64,000 nucleotides of DNA from Streptacidiphilus sp. P02-A3a (GCF_014084105.1 NZ_CP048289.1:1745922-1809921); one strand, 5' to 3'; shown: positions 1-9,174, counted from the stretch's first letter. The notes: generated by a model from the letters alone, not told the origin. A program made the numbers and translations.

Positions 1-61
<61 letters not shown>

Positions 62-69
62 CCCAGTGG

Positions 70-104
70 AAATCCCGTCCGATCCTGGTGATCGGGCGGG
101 ATTT
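70..104 (+). terminator. terminator of the tRNA gene
   Basis: A 15-bp stem (70-84 with 90-104, one G:T wobble) encloses a 5-base loop and starts 8 bases after the tRNA end. Confidence 0.8.
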
Positions 105-317
105 CTCGTTTCCACCCCCGGGACGCATCCTCGGACGCCTCCCCGGATGCACATCGGCGGGCGTTCGACGACGGTACGCGCCGGAATCCCGGGCCGTGCA
201 CCCTAACTGATGAATAATCAGCCCATAGCACCGGCGATCGGCCGTGCCAGGCGGGACACCTCCGCCGGGACTGCGCACCCTTCAGCTATACGCGCTGCTC
301 TCAGAGAGGTGTCCCCC

Positions 318-2363
318 ATGCGTCGCAGCTGGTCACGGTCCAGAGCCGGTACCGCAGCCCTCCTGACCATCCCCCTGCTGCTCGCCGGAGGCCTCGGCAC
401 CGGCCCCGCGCGCGCCGACGGCCGGTCCGCGGCGCAGCCCGCCCGGGTGCCGCTGCCCGACACCGTCCCCGGGTGGACGGCGCAGGCCGCCGACCAGGGG
501 CTGGCGGCCACCTCCGCGGCGGTCACCGCCCGGGTGTACCTGGCCGGGCAGGACCCGGCGGGCCTGGCCGCGCTGGCGCGGGCGGTGTCCGACCCGGCCT
601 CGCCCAGCTACGGGCGCTTCCTCAGCCCGGCCGAGACCGCCCGCCGGTTCGGGGCCGGCGCCGGGCAGGTCGCCGCCGTCCGCGCCTGGCTGACCGCCTC
701 CGGATTCACCGTGTCCGAGGCCAACCAGCACTACCTCGCGGTCCGGGGCAACGCCGCGGCCGTCCAGCGGGCCTTCGCCACCCGGCTGCACACCTACCGC
801 AAGGACGGCCGCACCTACACCGCCCCCGCCGCGGCGGCCACTGCCCCGGCCGGGGTCGCCGCCGCCGTGCTCGCGGTCACCGGCCTGGACACCGCCCCGC
901 ACCGGGCCGTGCACGGCAGCCGCCGGGCCGTGCGGGGCGCCCGCCGGGACATCCTGCCCGCCCCCAGCGCCGCCTACGTCAACTCCGGACCGTTCTCCCG
1001 CTACTTCGGCGCCGCCCCGGCCACCGGCCTGCCCCAGGCGTACGGCCACACCCAGGCGTACGTGGTCAAGGGCTTCGACGGCACCCAGCTGCGCCGGGCC
1101 TACGGCGCGGACGGCACCGGGCTCACCGGCAAGGGCGTCACGGTGGCGGTGGTCGACGCCTACGACTCGCCCACGCTCGGCTCCGACATCGCCCGCTACG
1201 CCGCCGCCCACGGCGACTCCCCTTACCGCCAGGGCCAGTTGACCCGGGTCGACCCGGCCGGGTGGACGGACACGATCGCGCCCAGCGACGCCTTCCCCGG
1301 CGGCTGCGGCGCGGCCGGGTGGTACGGCGAGCAGAGCCTGGACATCGAGGCGGTGCACGGGGTCGCCCCCGACGCCGACATCGTCTACGTGGGCGGGGCC
1401 TCCTGCCAGGACTCCGACCTGACCGACGCCCTGGACCGGGTGGTGGACAAGCGGCTCGCCACCATCGTCAGCGACTCCTGGAGCGACCTGGAGACCGCCA
1501 CCGACTCCTCCATCGACGCGGTCTACGACCGGACGTTCATGCGCGGCGCGGTGGAGGGCATCGGCTTCTACTTCTCCAGCGGCGACGACGGCGACGAGGC
1601 GTCCGCGTCCGGCGGCAAGACCGTCGGCTCGCCGGTGTCGCTGCCCTGGGTCACCGGCGTCGGCGGCACCTCGCTGGCGGTGGACCGCAAGGGCGGCTAC
1701 AGCTTCGAGACCGGCTGGGGCACCACCAGCGCCCCGCTCAGCCGGGACGGCGAGAGCTGGGTCGGGCTGCCGGGGAGCTTCCTCGGCGGCGCGGGCGGCG
1801 GTACCAGCACCCGGGTGCCGGAGCCGTTCTACCAGTACCCGGTGGTGCCCTCGGCGCTGACCGGGGCCAACGGCGGACGCAACCGGGTGGTGCCGGACGT
1901 CGCGGCGGTCGCCGACAGCGGCACCGGCTTCCTGGTCGGCCAGACCCAGACCTGGCCCGACGGCAGCGTCCGCTACGGGGAGTACCGGGTCGGCGGGACC
2001 AGCGTCGCCTGCCCGGTGTTCGCCGGTGTCCAGGCGCTGGCCGAACAGGCCCAGGGCAGCCCGCTCGGCTTCGCCGACCCGGAGATCTACGAGCGCTACA
2101 ACACCCCCGCCTTCCACGACGTGACCGACGCCCCGCTGGCCGCGCGGACCACGTTGGCGCAGGTCAGGGTGGACTACCACGACGGCGTGGACGACACCTA
2201 CGGACAGGACGTCAGCCTGCGGACCATGGGCCACGACTCCTCGCTGCACGCGGTCAAGGGCTATGACGACGTCACCGGTGTCGGCTCGCCCGCCCCGGGT
2301 TACCTGGCCTCCTTCGGCAAGGGCTTCCACGGCTTCCCGACCACGGCCCGGCCGCACCGGTAG
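318..2363 (+). CDS. secreted S53 (sedolisin/kumamolisin-type) serine-carboxyl protease
   Basis: This is a secreted acid-type endopeptidase made as a preproenzyme of 681 aa. Residues 1-34 form a signal peptide (Arg-rich start, Leu-rich core, cleavage likely after ARA). A pro-kumamolisin activation domain covers about 50-210 and the subtilisin-fold catalytic domain about 240-640. The S53 triad is visible: Glu338 and Asp342 in GEQSLD, and Ser562 in GGTSVACP, with the oxyanion Asp386 in SDSWSD. A late HDVT motif resembles the family's calcium site. The ATG at 318 is preferred over in-frame codons back to 210 because it opens directly into the signal peptide. The gene is monocistronic between two terminators. 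The substrate is unknown. Confidence 0.93.
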   Translation: MRRSWSRSRAGTAALLTIPLLLAGGLGTGPARADGRSAAQPARVPLPDTVPGWTAQAADQGLAATSAAVTARVYLAGQDPAGLAALARAVSDPASPSYGRFLSPAETARRFGAGAGQVAAVRAWLTASGFTVSEANQHYLAVRGNAAAVQRAFATRLHTYRKDGRTYTAPAAAATAPAGVAAAVLAVTGLDTAPHRAVHGSRRAVRGARRDILPAPSAAYVNSGPFSRYFGAAPATGLPQAYGHTQAYVVKGFDGTQLRRAYGADGTGLTGKGVTVAVVDAYDSPTLGSDIARYAAAHGDSPYRQGQLTRVDPAGWTDTIAPSDAFPGGCGAAGWYGEQSLDIEAVHGVAPDADIVYVGGASCQDSDLTDALDRVVDKRLATIVSDSWSDLETATDSSIDAVYDRTFMRGAVEGIGFYFSSGDDGDEASASGGKTVGSPVSLPWVTGVGGTSLAVDRKGGYSFETGWGTTSAPLSRDGESWVGLPGSFLGGAGGGTSTRVPEPFYQYPVVPSALTGANGGRNRVVPDVAAVADSGTGFLVGQTQTWPDGSVRYGEYRVGGTSVACPVFAGVQALAEQAQGSPLGFADPEIYERYNTPAFHDVTDAPLAARTTLAQVRVDYHDGVDDTYGQDVSLRTMGHDSSLHAVKGYDDVTGVGSPAPGYLASFGKGFHGFPTTARPHR

Positions 2364-2390
2364 CCGCCGCCCACCCGACCGTCCCGCTCT

Positions 2391-2460
<70 letters not shown>

Positions 2461-2463
2461 TGT

Positions 2464-2775
2464 CCCGTTCCAGAACACTTTGTTGCGATCAGGTGACGTA
2501 AACATCACGGGTGCCCAGAATATGAGCGCATATCAGACCTGACAAAGACGGGCATTAGCTGTCATTTCTCACTCTTAAAAGGACATTAAATACCCCGAAC
2601 TGCCTGACGGTGCAGTCATATCTTCACTTGACTTCCACAACCCCCTCACGCGAGCCTTACCACCGCTGAGCATCGTCTGACGGCTGATTTTCCGTCAGAG
2701 ACAGGCAGGGCTGCGGGGTCTCCGCATGCGGCCGGCCAGCCAGAACGCCACGTCGAACCCGACTGCGGAGTGCAT
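2464..2775 (+). promoter_or_regulatory. AT-rich leader/promoter region of the polysaccharide operon
   Basis: This roughly 310-bp gene-free stretch is strikingly AT-rich for this chromosome between about 2480 and 2640. It contains the inverted repeat ATATG-N4-CATAT (2520-2533) and a perfect 8-bp hairpin TCTGACGG/CCGTCAGA (2676-2683 with 2692-2699). GGAG at 2767-2770 is a good ribosome binding site for the ATG at 2776. I see no convincing -35/-10 pair and cannot name a binding protein. Confidence 0.55.
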
Positions 2776-4140
2776 ATGCGATTCCCGATGCCCATGGAGC
2801 TCGTGGCCGCCGGCTCACCACCGGAACCGAACGAAGAGGCCGAGCAGGCCGCGGACCGCGAGGCCCAGGAGCACGCGGCGGGCACCGTCGCCGTGGTCGG
2901 ACTCGGCTATGTCGGCCTGCCCACCGCCCTGGCCCTGCTCGCGGCGGGCAACGAGGTCATCGGCCTGGACGCGAGCGAGGCCCGGCTGGACGCGATCCGC
3001 CGCCGTGACGTCGACCTGCTGCCCAGCGACCACGAGCGGCTGACCGCCAGCCTCGCCGAGGACGCCACCGACAGCCGGTTCACCCTCACCAGCGACCCGG
3101 CCCGGCTCGCCGCGGCCCGCACCGTGCTGATCTGCGTGCCCACCCCGGTCGACCGGCACCAGGTGCCCGACCTCAGCGCCATGGCCGCGGCCTGCGCCAC
3201 CGCCGTGGCCAACGCCGTCCCCGGGCAGCTGCTGGTGCTCACCTCCACCACCTACGTCGGCACCACCCGCGACCTGCTGGTCGAGCCGCTGGCCGAGCGC
3301 GGCCTGGTCGCCGGGACGGACATCTTCGTCGCCTTCTCGCCGGAGCGGATCGACCCCGGCAACTCCCGGCACACGCAGGAGAGCACGCCCCGGGTGGTCG
3401 GCGGCACCGGCGAGCGCTCCACCCGGATCGCCGCCGCCGTGCTGCACCGCACCGCGCCCTCGGTGCACGTGCTGCCCTCGCCGGAGGACGCCGAGATGAC
3501 GAAGCTCTGGGAGAACACCTTCCGGGCCGTCAACATCGCGCTGGCCAACGAGTTCGCCGAGGACTGCCGCGGCCTGGGCCTGGACCCCTCGCCGATCATC
3601 GCGGCGGCGGCGACCAAGCCCTACGGCTTCATGCCCTTCTACCCCGGCCCCGGCGTCGGCGGCCACTGCATCCCCTGCGACCCGCACTACCTGCTCTGGC
3701 AGCTGCGGGCGAAGCGGATATCCTCCCCGCTGATCGACGCCGCGATGACCGCCATCGCGGGCCGCCCGCGCCAGGTCGTCCGCCGGGTCCGGGAACTGCT
3801 CGCGGACCGGGGGCTCAGCCTGTCCGGCGCCCGGGTGCTGCTGGTCGGCGTCGCCTACAAGCCCGGGGTCGCCGACCTGCGCGAGTCCCCGGCGCTGGAG
3901 ATCATGGAGGAGCTGCACCAGGACGGCGCCAAGGTGCACTTCACCGACCCGCTGGTGCCGGTCGTCCGGCTCGGGGCCGAGGTCCTGGCCAGCGAGGCCG
4001 CGCCCGAGGCCGACAACTGGGACCTGGTGCTGGTGCACACCGTCCACCCCGGCGCCGACCTGTCCTGGCTGGCCGAACTGGGCAACGTGCTCGACGCCAC
4101 CTACCGCCTCGACTCGGTCCCGGCGAGGGCGATCCTGTGA
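2776..4140 (+). CDS. UDP-sugar 6-dehydrogenase (WecC/TviB-like)
   Basis: This 454-aa cytosolic enzyme is expected to oxidise a UDP-sugar (UDP-GlcNAc, UDP-ManNAc or UDP-Glc) to its uronic acid using NAD+. The N-terminal Rossmann motif GLGYVGLP starts near residue 42, the central dimerisation helix has NTFRAVNIALANEFA, and Cys298 in GGHCIPCDP is the catalytic thiol. The ATG at 2776 is chosen for its GGAG site five bases upstream; a GTG at 2770 is possible. It is the first gene of a five-gene coupled unit and overlaps the next gene by 4 nt. Exact substrate specificity cannot be read from the sequence. Confidence 0.88.
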   Translation: MRFPMPMELVAAGSPPEPNEEAEQAADREAQEHAAGTVAVVGLGYVGLPTALALLAAGNEVIGLDASEARLDAIRRRDVDLLPSDHERLTASLAEDATDSRFTLTSDPARLAAARTVLICVPTPVDRHQVPDLSAMAAACATAVANAVPGQLLVLTSTTYVGTTRDLLVEPLAERGLVAGTDIFVAFSPERIDPGNSRHTQESTPRVVGGTGERSTRIAAAVLHRTAPSVHVLPSPEDAEMTKLWENTFRAVNIALANEFAEDCRGLGLDPSPIIAAAATKPYGFMPFYPGPGVGGHCIPCDPHYLLWQLRAKRISSPLIDAAMTAIAGRPRQVVRRVRELLADRGLSLSGARVLLVGVAYKPGVADLRESPALEIMEELHQDGAKVHFTDPLVPVVRLGAEVLASEAAPEADNWDLVLVHTVHPGADLSWLAELGNVLDATYRLDSVPARAIL

Positions 4141-5900
4141 CCGATCAGCCCTACGAGCCCGACCAGCAGTACCCCTCGTTCGACGAGCTCTACCAGCAGA
4201 ACTTCAGCCCGTCGTACCAGGAAGCGCACCAGGAAGCGCACCAGGAGCCGTACCAGGAGTCCTACCCGGAACCGCGGCCGCCGGCCGACGACCGGACGTA
4301 CGAGTTCGCCTACCGGCCCGCCGCCGCGGCCGCGCAGCCGGCCTGGGGCGAGTGGGGCGACGGCGCCGCCGGGCAGCAGTCGCACGCCGCCGCGGGCACC
4401 GCCACGGCGACCCTGGCGCGCACCCCCGCCTTCCGTCCGGCGCCGCCGCCGCTCCCGCCGCTGCGCTCGGCCGACGCGGCGTTCCGCCCGCCGGGCCGGC
4501 TGCGCCGCACCCTGGACCGGATGCACCCGTCCGTCCGGCACGCCACCCGCCGGGTCCTGACGCTGCTCTGCCTGCTGCCGCTGCTGCTGATCCTGGCCCG
4601 CGAGGCGCCCCGGCTGGAGCAGAGCCCGCTGGTCCTCGGCTACGGCTTCACCGTGCTGGTCGGCACCATCTCGATGCTGTTCATCGCGTACAGCCGCTAC
4701 GACGACCCGTCCGAGCGCACCCTGCGCAAGCGCCCGCGCGACCTGGACGACTTCCCCCCGCTGTCCTCGGCCACCCCCAAGGTGAGCTTCCTGCTCGCGG
4801 TCAAGGACGAGGTCGACGTCATCGAGGACTGCGTCCGCTCGATGATGCTCTGCGACTACCAGAACCTCGAAGTGATCGTGGTCGACGACCAGTCCGACGA
4901 CGGCACGGTCGAGGTGCTGCGGAAGCTGGAGGCGGAGCTCGGGATCACCGTGCTCTACCTGGAGAAGAACCTCGGCAAGAAGCACGCCCTGGTCAAGGCC
5001 TGCGAGATCGCCGACGGCGAGGTCATCGCCTTCTCCGACTCGGACTGCATCCTGGCCCCGGACGCCCTCGCCCGCTGCGTCGAAGCCCTGGTCGCGCACC
5101 CGGAGTTGGGCGCGGTCAGCGGCCACGCCCGGGCGCTGAACGCGGCCGACACGATGTTCACCAAGATGCAGGACGTCTGGTACGAGGGGCAGTTCCGGGT
5201 GGCCAAGGCCGCCGAGTCCACCTTCGGCTCGGTCACCTGCGTCTCCGGACCGCTGGCCGTGTTCCGCCGCGACGCCATCTACAACTACCTCCCGGCCTGG
5301 GCCGGGGACCGGTTCATGGGCGCGCCGTTCCGCTTCGCCACCGACCGCCAGCTCACCGGCTACGTGCTGGGCCAGAAGTGGCGCGGCAAGGGCCTCAAGG
5401 CCAAGTACCCGGACTCGCCGTTCGTCACCGCGCAGGACTACCCCGAGCGCAAGTGGCGGATCGGCTACGTGCAGTCCGCCAAGGTGTGGACCAACGTCCC
5501 GGCGCGGTTCCGGCCGTTCATGAAGCAGCAGATCCGCTGGAAGAAGAGCTTCATCCGGAACCTGTTCTTCACCGGCACCTTCATGTGGCGGCGCGGGCTC
5601 GGCCCGGCGCTGCTGTACTACGGCCACGCGCTGTGGGTGGTGGCCGCCCCGATCATGGCCTTCCGGCACATCATCTGGGCGCCCGCCAACGGCGCCGCCT
5701 TCCTCACCCTGCTCTACCTCTGCGGCGTGGTCCTCAAGGGCTGTGTCTGGGGTCTGGCATTCAAGATCGACAACCCCGGTGACCCCCGTTGGCGCTACCG
5801 GCCGCTGATGAGCCTGCTCTCCTCGCTGCTGCTGGCCTGGCTGCTGCCGTACTCGTTCGCGACCATCCGGCGCGGCGTCTGGTCGAGGAGCGCCACCTGA
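4137..5900 (+). CDS. membrane glycosyltransferase family 2, polysaccharide synthase type
   Basis: This 587-aa processive-type GT2 resembles chitin, hyaluronan and PNAG synthases. The first 60 residues are a Tyr/Gln/Glu-rich tail with a small repeat (YQEAHQEAHQEPYQE). Two membrane segments lie at about 140-190. The catalytic domain follows with VVDDQSDDG, the acid motif D301-S-D303 and the polymerase signature QQIRW (464-468). Several membrane helices close the C terminus. It starts at a GTG that overlaps the dehydrogenase stop (GTGA) and ends at TGATG, which starts the next gene. It probably both polymerises and exports the chain. The sugar is unknown. Confidence 0.88.
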   Translation: MTDQPYEPDQQYPSFDELYQQNFSPSYQEAHQEAHQEPYQESYPEPRPPADDRTYEFAYRPAAAAAQPAWGEWGDGAAGQQSHAAAGTATATLARTPAFRPAPPPLPPLRSADAAFRPPGRLRRTLDRMHPSVRHATRRVLTLLCLLPLLLILAREAPRLEQSPLVLGYGFTVLVGTISMLFIAYSRYDDPSERTLRKRPRDLDDFPPLSSATPKVSFLLAVKDEVDVIEDCVRSMMLCDYQNLEVIVVDDQSDDGTVEVLRKLEAELGITVLYLEKNLGKKHALVKACEIADGEVIAFSDSDCILAPDALARCVEALVAHPELGAVSGHARALNAADTMFTKMQDVWYEGQFRVAKAAESTFGSVTCVSGPLAVFRRDAIYNYLPAWAGDRFMGAPFRFATDRQLTGYVLGQKWRGKGLKAKYPDSPFVTAQDYPERKWRIGYVQSAKVWTNVPARFRPFMKQQIRWKKSFIRNLFFTGTFMWRRGLGPALLYYGHALWVVAAPIMAFRHIIWAPANGAAFLTLLYLCGVVLKGCVWGLAFKIDNPGDPRWRYRPLMSLLSSLLLAWLLPYSFATIRRGVWSRSAT

Positions 5901-6007
5901 TGAAGGCCCTGCGTGCCGTGGGGCGGCTGATCGCCGCCCTGATCTCCATCGCCGTCGTCTGCGGCGTCTATGCCATCGTGCTCAGCAGAGGGAGCATCCT
6001 GCCGTGA
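5900..6007 (+). CDS. 35-aa single-pass membrane peptide
   Basis: The peptide has a basic start (MKALRAVGRL), one hydrophobic helix of about 20 residues (IAALISIAVVCGVYAIVL) and a short polar end. Its ATG overlaps the GT2 stop (TGATG) and its own stop overlaps the GTG of the deacetylase by 4 nt, so it is coupled on both sides. An ORF this short and perfectly nested is unlikely by chance in the operon. A role as a small subunit of the synthase/export complex is an inference from position. No family is recognised. Confidence 0.7.
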   Translation: MKALRAVGRLIAALISIAVVCGVYAIVLSRGSILP

Positions 6008-8214
6008 CCACCCCCACGCCCGGCACCGCGCCGGACGGGTCGGGCGCCGTCGGCGCGCCGCTCCCCGGTACCGCCGGTCCCAGCGCTGCCGCGATCGGCG
6101 CCGCCGAGATCCGGGCCGAGCGCCGCGCCGCCACCGCCCGGGGCGCGCGGCGCGGGCACTGGCCCGCCCGGCTCGGCCTGCTGGCGCTCGCGCTGGCGAT
6201 CCTGGCCATGCCGTTCTACGCGGCGGCCTACTACTACGAGTACCAGAAGTACATGACCCCGCAGGCCCCGGGCACGGTGGTGCAGCTGGGCGCGAACCAG
6301 ACCGCCGCCTGGTCCGGTTCGGTCAAGGCACTCCCGGCGACCACCGCGCCGATCGTGCTGACCTACCACGACATCAGCCCGACCAACGACAGCGAGTACG
6401 TGGTCAGCCCGAGCACCTTCGCGGGCCAGATGGCGGCCCTGCAAGCGGCCGGCTACCGCAGCCTGACCAGCCAGGAGTTCGCCGACTACCTGCGCGGCGG
6501 CCCGGCCCCGCCGCGCTCGGTCTACATCACCTTCGACGACGGCACCAACGGCCTGTGGGTCTACGGCGACAAGATCCTGGCGAAGTACCACATGCACGGC
6601 GCCTCGTTCCTGATCTCCGAGCGGGTGGACCACGACCGCCCGTACTACCTGACCTGGAACGAGATCAGCCGGATGCAGGCGTCCGGCCGCTGGGACTTCC
6701 AGGACCACACCTTCGACCTGCACTACCGCGCCGCCATCGACGCCAAGGGCGACCAGGGCTCGGCGCTGGCCAACCGGCTGTGGCTGCCCACGCAGAACCG
6801 GCTGGAGACCTACGCCGAGTACCAGGCCCGGGTGGAGGCGGACATCAACAAGTCCATCTCCACCATGGAGGGCCACGGCCTGCCCCGGCCGCTGTTCTTC
6901 GCCTACCCGTACTCGGAGTCGGACACCCGGGCCAACCTGCCCAAGCCGGGCCCGACCATCCAGACGCTGCTGTCCAAGTACTTCGTGGCGACCCTGACCG
7001 ACGTCTCCTCCCGGCCGCTGACCGCCAGCCGCCGCGCCGCCACCATGCAGAACGTGCAGCGCCTGGAGGTGGTCAAGAACACCACCCCGTCGCTGCTGCT
7101 CGCCGAGCTGGCGCAGTGGACCCAGGTCGCCCCGGTGGACCCGGACCCGCTGTCCGAGGCCTCCCAGTGGACCCGTACCGACGGCTCCAAGCAGAGCGGC
7201 CTGGGCCCGTTCACCGGCAAGGGCCCCTACCCGACCGGCGGGCACTACGCCGCCGCCGACTTCCGCCAGATGAGCAGTCTGGACTGGAACGACTACCAGG
7301 TCGACGCCACCGTCACCGGCCTCACCGACGGCACCAACCAGGCGTCCATCGGGGTCCGCGACGACAGTGCCGAGGAGATCGTGGTCGGCGTCAGCCGGGG
7401 CACGCTGTCGCTGTCCCAGGACAACGTCAAGCTGGCCCAGAAGAAGATCGCCGACGTGTCCACGCACACCGTGCAGGTGACCGTGCAGGGCCCGGTCACC
7501 ACCGCCCGGGTGGACGGCACCGCCGTGCTCAGCTGGACCTCCAAGGTCACCCAGCCCAGCCAGCTCACCGGCGGGTTCGGCATCCGGGTCGGCATCAACC
7601 ACCCCGGCGTCGCCTGGCCGTCGTTCACCGCGCTCGGCGTCTCCCAGGCCGCCCCGGCGGTGCGCACCGGCGGCGCCGACGCGCTCTCCGTGGGCCAGGC
7701 CGTGCTGCTCGACCCGAACGCCAGCTGGGAGGCGGCGCCCGGGGTCGCCGCGCCGTTCCGGATCACGAACCAGGAGCTGGAGCCGCAGGGCAACAGCAGC
7801 CTCTCGGCGTACGGCGCGTACCAGCCGGAGCGGACCGGCGCGTGGACCGACTACACCGTCAGCGGGACCGTCGGCCGACTCACCAACACCGCCGTCAGCG
7901 GCGCCGTCTGGGTCCGCGTCGGCAGTCCGCTGGCGATCAGCGTCCAGGTCTACCGGGGCCAGCTGGAGGTCTTCTCCGGCGACGCCGACAGCCAGCAGCT
8001 GGTCGGCACCCGCGCGTTGACCGCCTCGGCCACCCACCTGGTGTCGATCACGGTGACCCCTACCGCCACACTGGTCTCCGTGGACGGAACTGTACGGATG
8101 ACCCTGCTGGCCAAGGACGAGACCGGCGGCGTCGCCTTCTCCGCGTACCGGGACCTGACCAGGCGCACCTGGCCGACGGTCACCGGCCTCAAGGTGACCG
8201 GGGCGTCCTCGTGA
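6004..8214 (+). CDS. membrane-anchored polysaccharide deacetylase with two C-terminal jelly-roll domains
   Basis: The 736-aa protein has a cytosolic Ala-rich start, one membrane helix at about 59-80 and an extracellular part. The NodB-type deacetylase domain (about 115-350) shows TFDDG (metal Asp178/179) and H235-T-F-D-L-H240. The HTxxxH spacing is typical of PgaB/IcaB-like poly-N-acetylglucosamine deacetylases rather than the plain HxxxH of NodB. Two repeated beta-rich domains (about 375-545 and 555-735) resemble concanavalin-like glycan-binding folds. It probably removes acetyl groups from the polymer made by the preceding GT2. It starts with a GTG overlapping the small-peptide gene and overlaps the next gene by 4 nt. 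Confidence 0.85.
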   Translation: MTTPTPGTAPDGSGAVGAPLPGTAGPSAAAIGAAEIRAERRAATARGARRGHWPARLGLLALALAILAMPFYAAAYYYEYQKYMTPQAPGTVVQLGANQTAAWSGSVKALPATTAPIVLTYHDISPTNDSEYVVSPSTFAGQMAALQAAGYRSLTSQEFADYLRGGPAPPRSVYITFDDGTNGLWVYGDKILAKYHMHGASFLISERVDHDRPYYLTWNEISRMQASGRWDFQDHTFDLHYRAAIDAKGDQGSALANRLWLPTQNRLETYAEYQARVEADINKSISTMEGHGLPRPLFFAYPYSESDTRANLPKPGPTIQTLLSKYFVATLTDVSSRPLTASRRAATMQNVQRLEVVKNTTPSLLLAELAQWTQVAPVDPDPLSEASQWTRTDGSKQSGLGPFTGKGPYPTGGHYAAADFRQMSSLDWNDYQVDATVTGLTDGTNQASIGVRDDSAEEIVVGVSRGTLSLSQDNVKLAQKKIADVSTHTVQVTVQGPVTTARVDGTAVLSWTSKVTQPSQLTGGFGIRVGINHPGVAWPSFTALGVSQAAPAVRTGGADALSVGQAVLLDPNASWEAAPGVAAPFRITNQELEPQGNSSLSAYGAYQPERTGAWTDYTVSGTVGRLTNTAVSGAVWVRVGSPLAISVQVYRGQLEVFSGDADSQQLVGTRALTASATHLVSITVTPTATLVSVDGTVRMTLLAKDETGGVAFSAYRDLTRRTWPTVTGLKVTGASS

Positions 8215-9062
8215 CCGGCCGGGCGCCGAGCCGGCGCGGGCTGATCGGCGGGCTGGTGCTGGGCGGCGTGGTGGTCGTGGCGGGCGGCGTCGGCGCGGCC
8301 GTGGAACTGGGCGGCGGCAGCGGCAAGGGCGGTACCGGCGGCGGTGCCGGCTCCGGCTCGGCCGACGGCGTCCAGCCGTTCGCCGCCGACTTCGGGGCCG
8401 GCGGCCTGGTCACCAACGAGTACGCCTACCGCGAGCCGAACAGCCCGCAGGCGCACGACTCCGCCGACTGGATCGTCACCAGCGGCTCGCTGTTCGCCCA
8501 GAACGGCGACGGCTGGACCGGCGTCCCCGACTCCGGCGAGACCGGGACCGACTCCGCGCGGTACAACGACTCGGCGGTGTTCCGCCTGGTCACCCGCCGC
8601 CGCGACTTCGGCGACGTGGCGGTCGCCACCTCGGTCAAGGTCGATCCGCCGATCACCACCAAGCGCACCCCGGCCTCGGAGTGGGACGGCGCGCACTTCT
8701 GGCTGCGCTACCACAGCCCCTCCGAGCTGTACGCGCTGAGCTTCCGCCGCCGCGACGGCATGGTGGTGATCAAGCGCAAGGTCACCGCGCACGACAAGGC
8801 GGCCGTGGACGGCGGCGACTACACCACCCTGGCGCAGGCCTCCTTCCCGATCCCGTACGGCAGTTGGCAGCAGGTCGCGGCGAGCGCGGTGAACGGCTCC
8901 GGCGGGACGGTCAAGCTGACGCTGACGATCAACGGGCGGACCGCGCTCACGGTGGTGGACACCGCGCCGGGGGCGCTGACCCAGCCCGGCGGGGTCGGCC
9001 TGCGGGTGGACAACTCGGAGCTCTGGTTCCGTGACTTCACCGCCACCCCGCTGAGCGGCTGA
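8211..9062 (+). CDS. secreted/anchored jelly-roll protein of the polysaccharide operon
   Basis: This 283-aa protein has a short RR-containing N terminus, a hydrophobic Gly/Val-rich segment (about 10-32), a Gly/Ser linker and a single beta-rich domain from about 60 onward. That domain resembles the two jelly rolls at the end of the deacetylase. The GTG start overlaps the deacetylase stop by 4 nt. It is last in the operon. It may bind the exported glycan or act as a lyase/hydrolase accessory; no catalytic motif is recognised. Confidence 0.75.
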   Translation: MTGRAPSRRGLIGGLVLGGVVVVAGGVGAAVELGGGSGKGGTGGGAGSGSADGVQPFAADFGAGGLVTNEYAYREPNSPQAHDSADWIVTSGSLFAQNGDGWTGVPDSGETGTDSARYNDSAVFRLVTRRRDFGDVAVATSVKVDPPITTKRTPASEWDGAHFWLRYHSPSELYALSFRRRDGMVVIKRKVTAHDKAAVDGGDYTTLAQASFPIPYGSWQQVAASAVNGSGGTVKLTLTINGRTALTVVDTAPGALTQPGGVGLRVDNSELWFRDFTATPLSG

Positions 9063-9096
9063 GCCCGGCGGGGTCCGCCGCGCCCCGAAACGCACG

Positions 9097-9125
9097 TTCA
9101 TCCGGGGCAGGCGCTGCGGTAACCT
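9097..9125 (+). promoter_or_regulatory. putative promoter of the leuS leader
   Basis: TAACCT at 9120-9125 fits the TANNNT -10 pattern. A weak TTCATC (9097-9102) sits 17 bases upstream. Transcription would then begin at or next to the A of the leader ATG at 9132, making the leader mRNA leaderless. Confidence 0.5.
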
Positions 9126-9131
9126 GTGGCC

Positions 9132-9170
9132 ATGCGAACCGCGCGCCTGCTCCTTAGCCGGCCGCGCTGA
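9132..9170 (+). CDS. leuS leader peptide MRTARLLLSRPR
   Basis: This 12-codon ORF has three consecutive Leu codons (CTG CTC CTT) followed by Ser, then TGA. It is followed within 50 nt by a U-tailed terminator that precedes leuS, the classic arrangement for ribosome-mediated attenuation. The same Leu-run-then-Ser pattern recurs in the leuA leader at 62596. It lacks a ribosome binding site, consistent with leaderless initiation. Confidence 0.8.
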   Translation: MRTARLLLSRPR

Positions 9171-9174
9171 CAAG

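Noticed and set aside
210..317. Start of the S53 protease at 210
   Set aside because: It would add 36 residues before the signal peptide; ATG 318 opens directly into it.
333..2357. Long open frames antisense to or out of phase with the S53 gene (up to 674 codons)
   Set aside because: Low-complexity Gly/Arg/Ala translations and typical GC-rich shadow frames; the sense frame has the S53 triad and a signal peptide.
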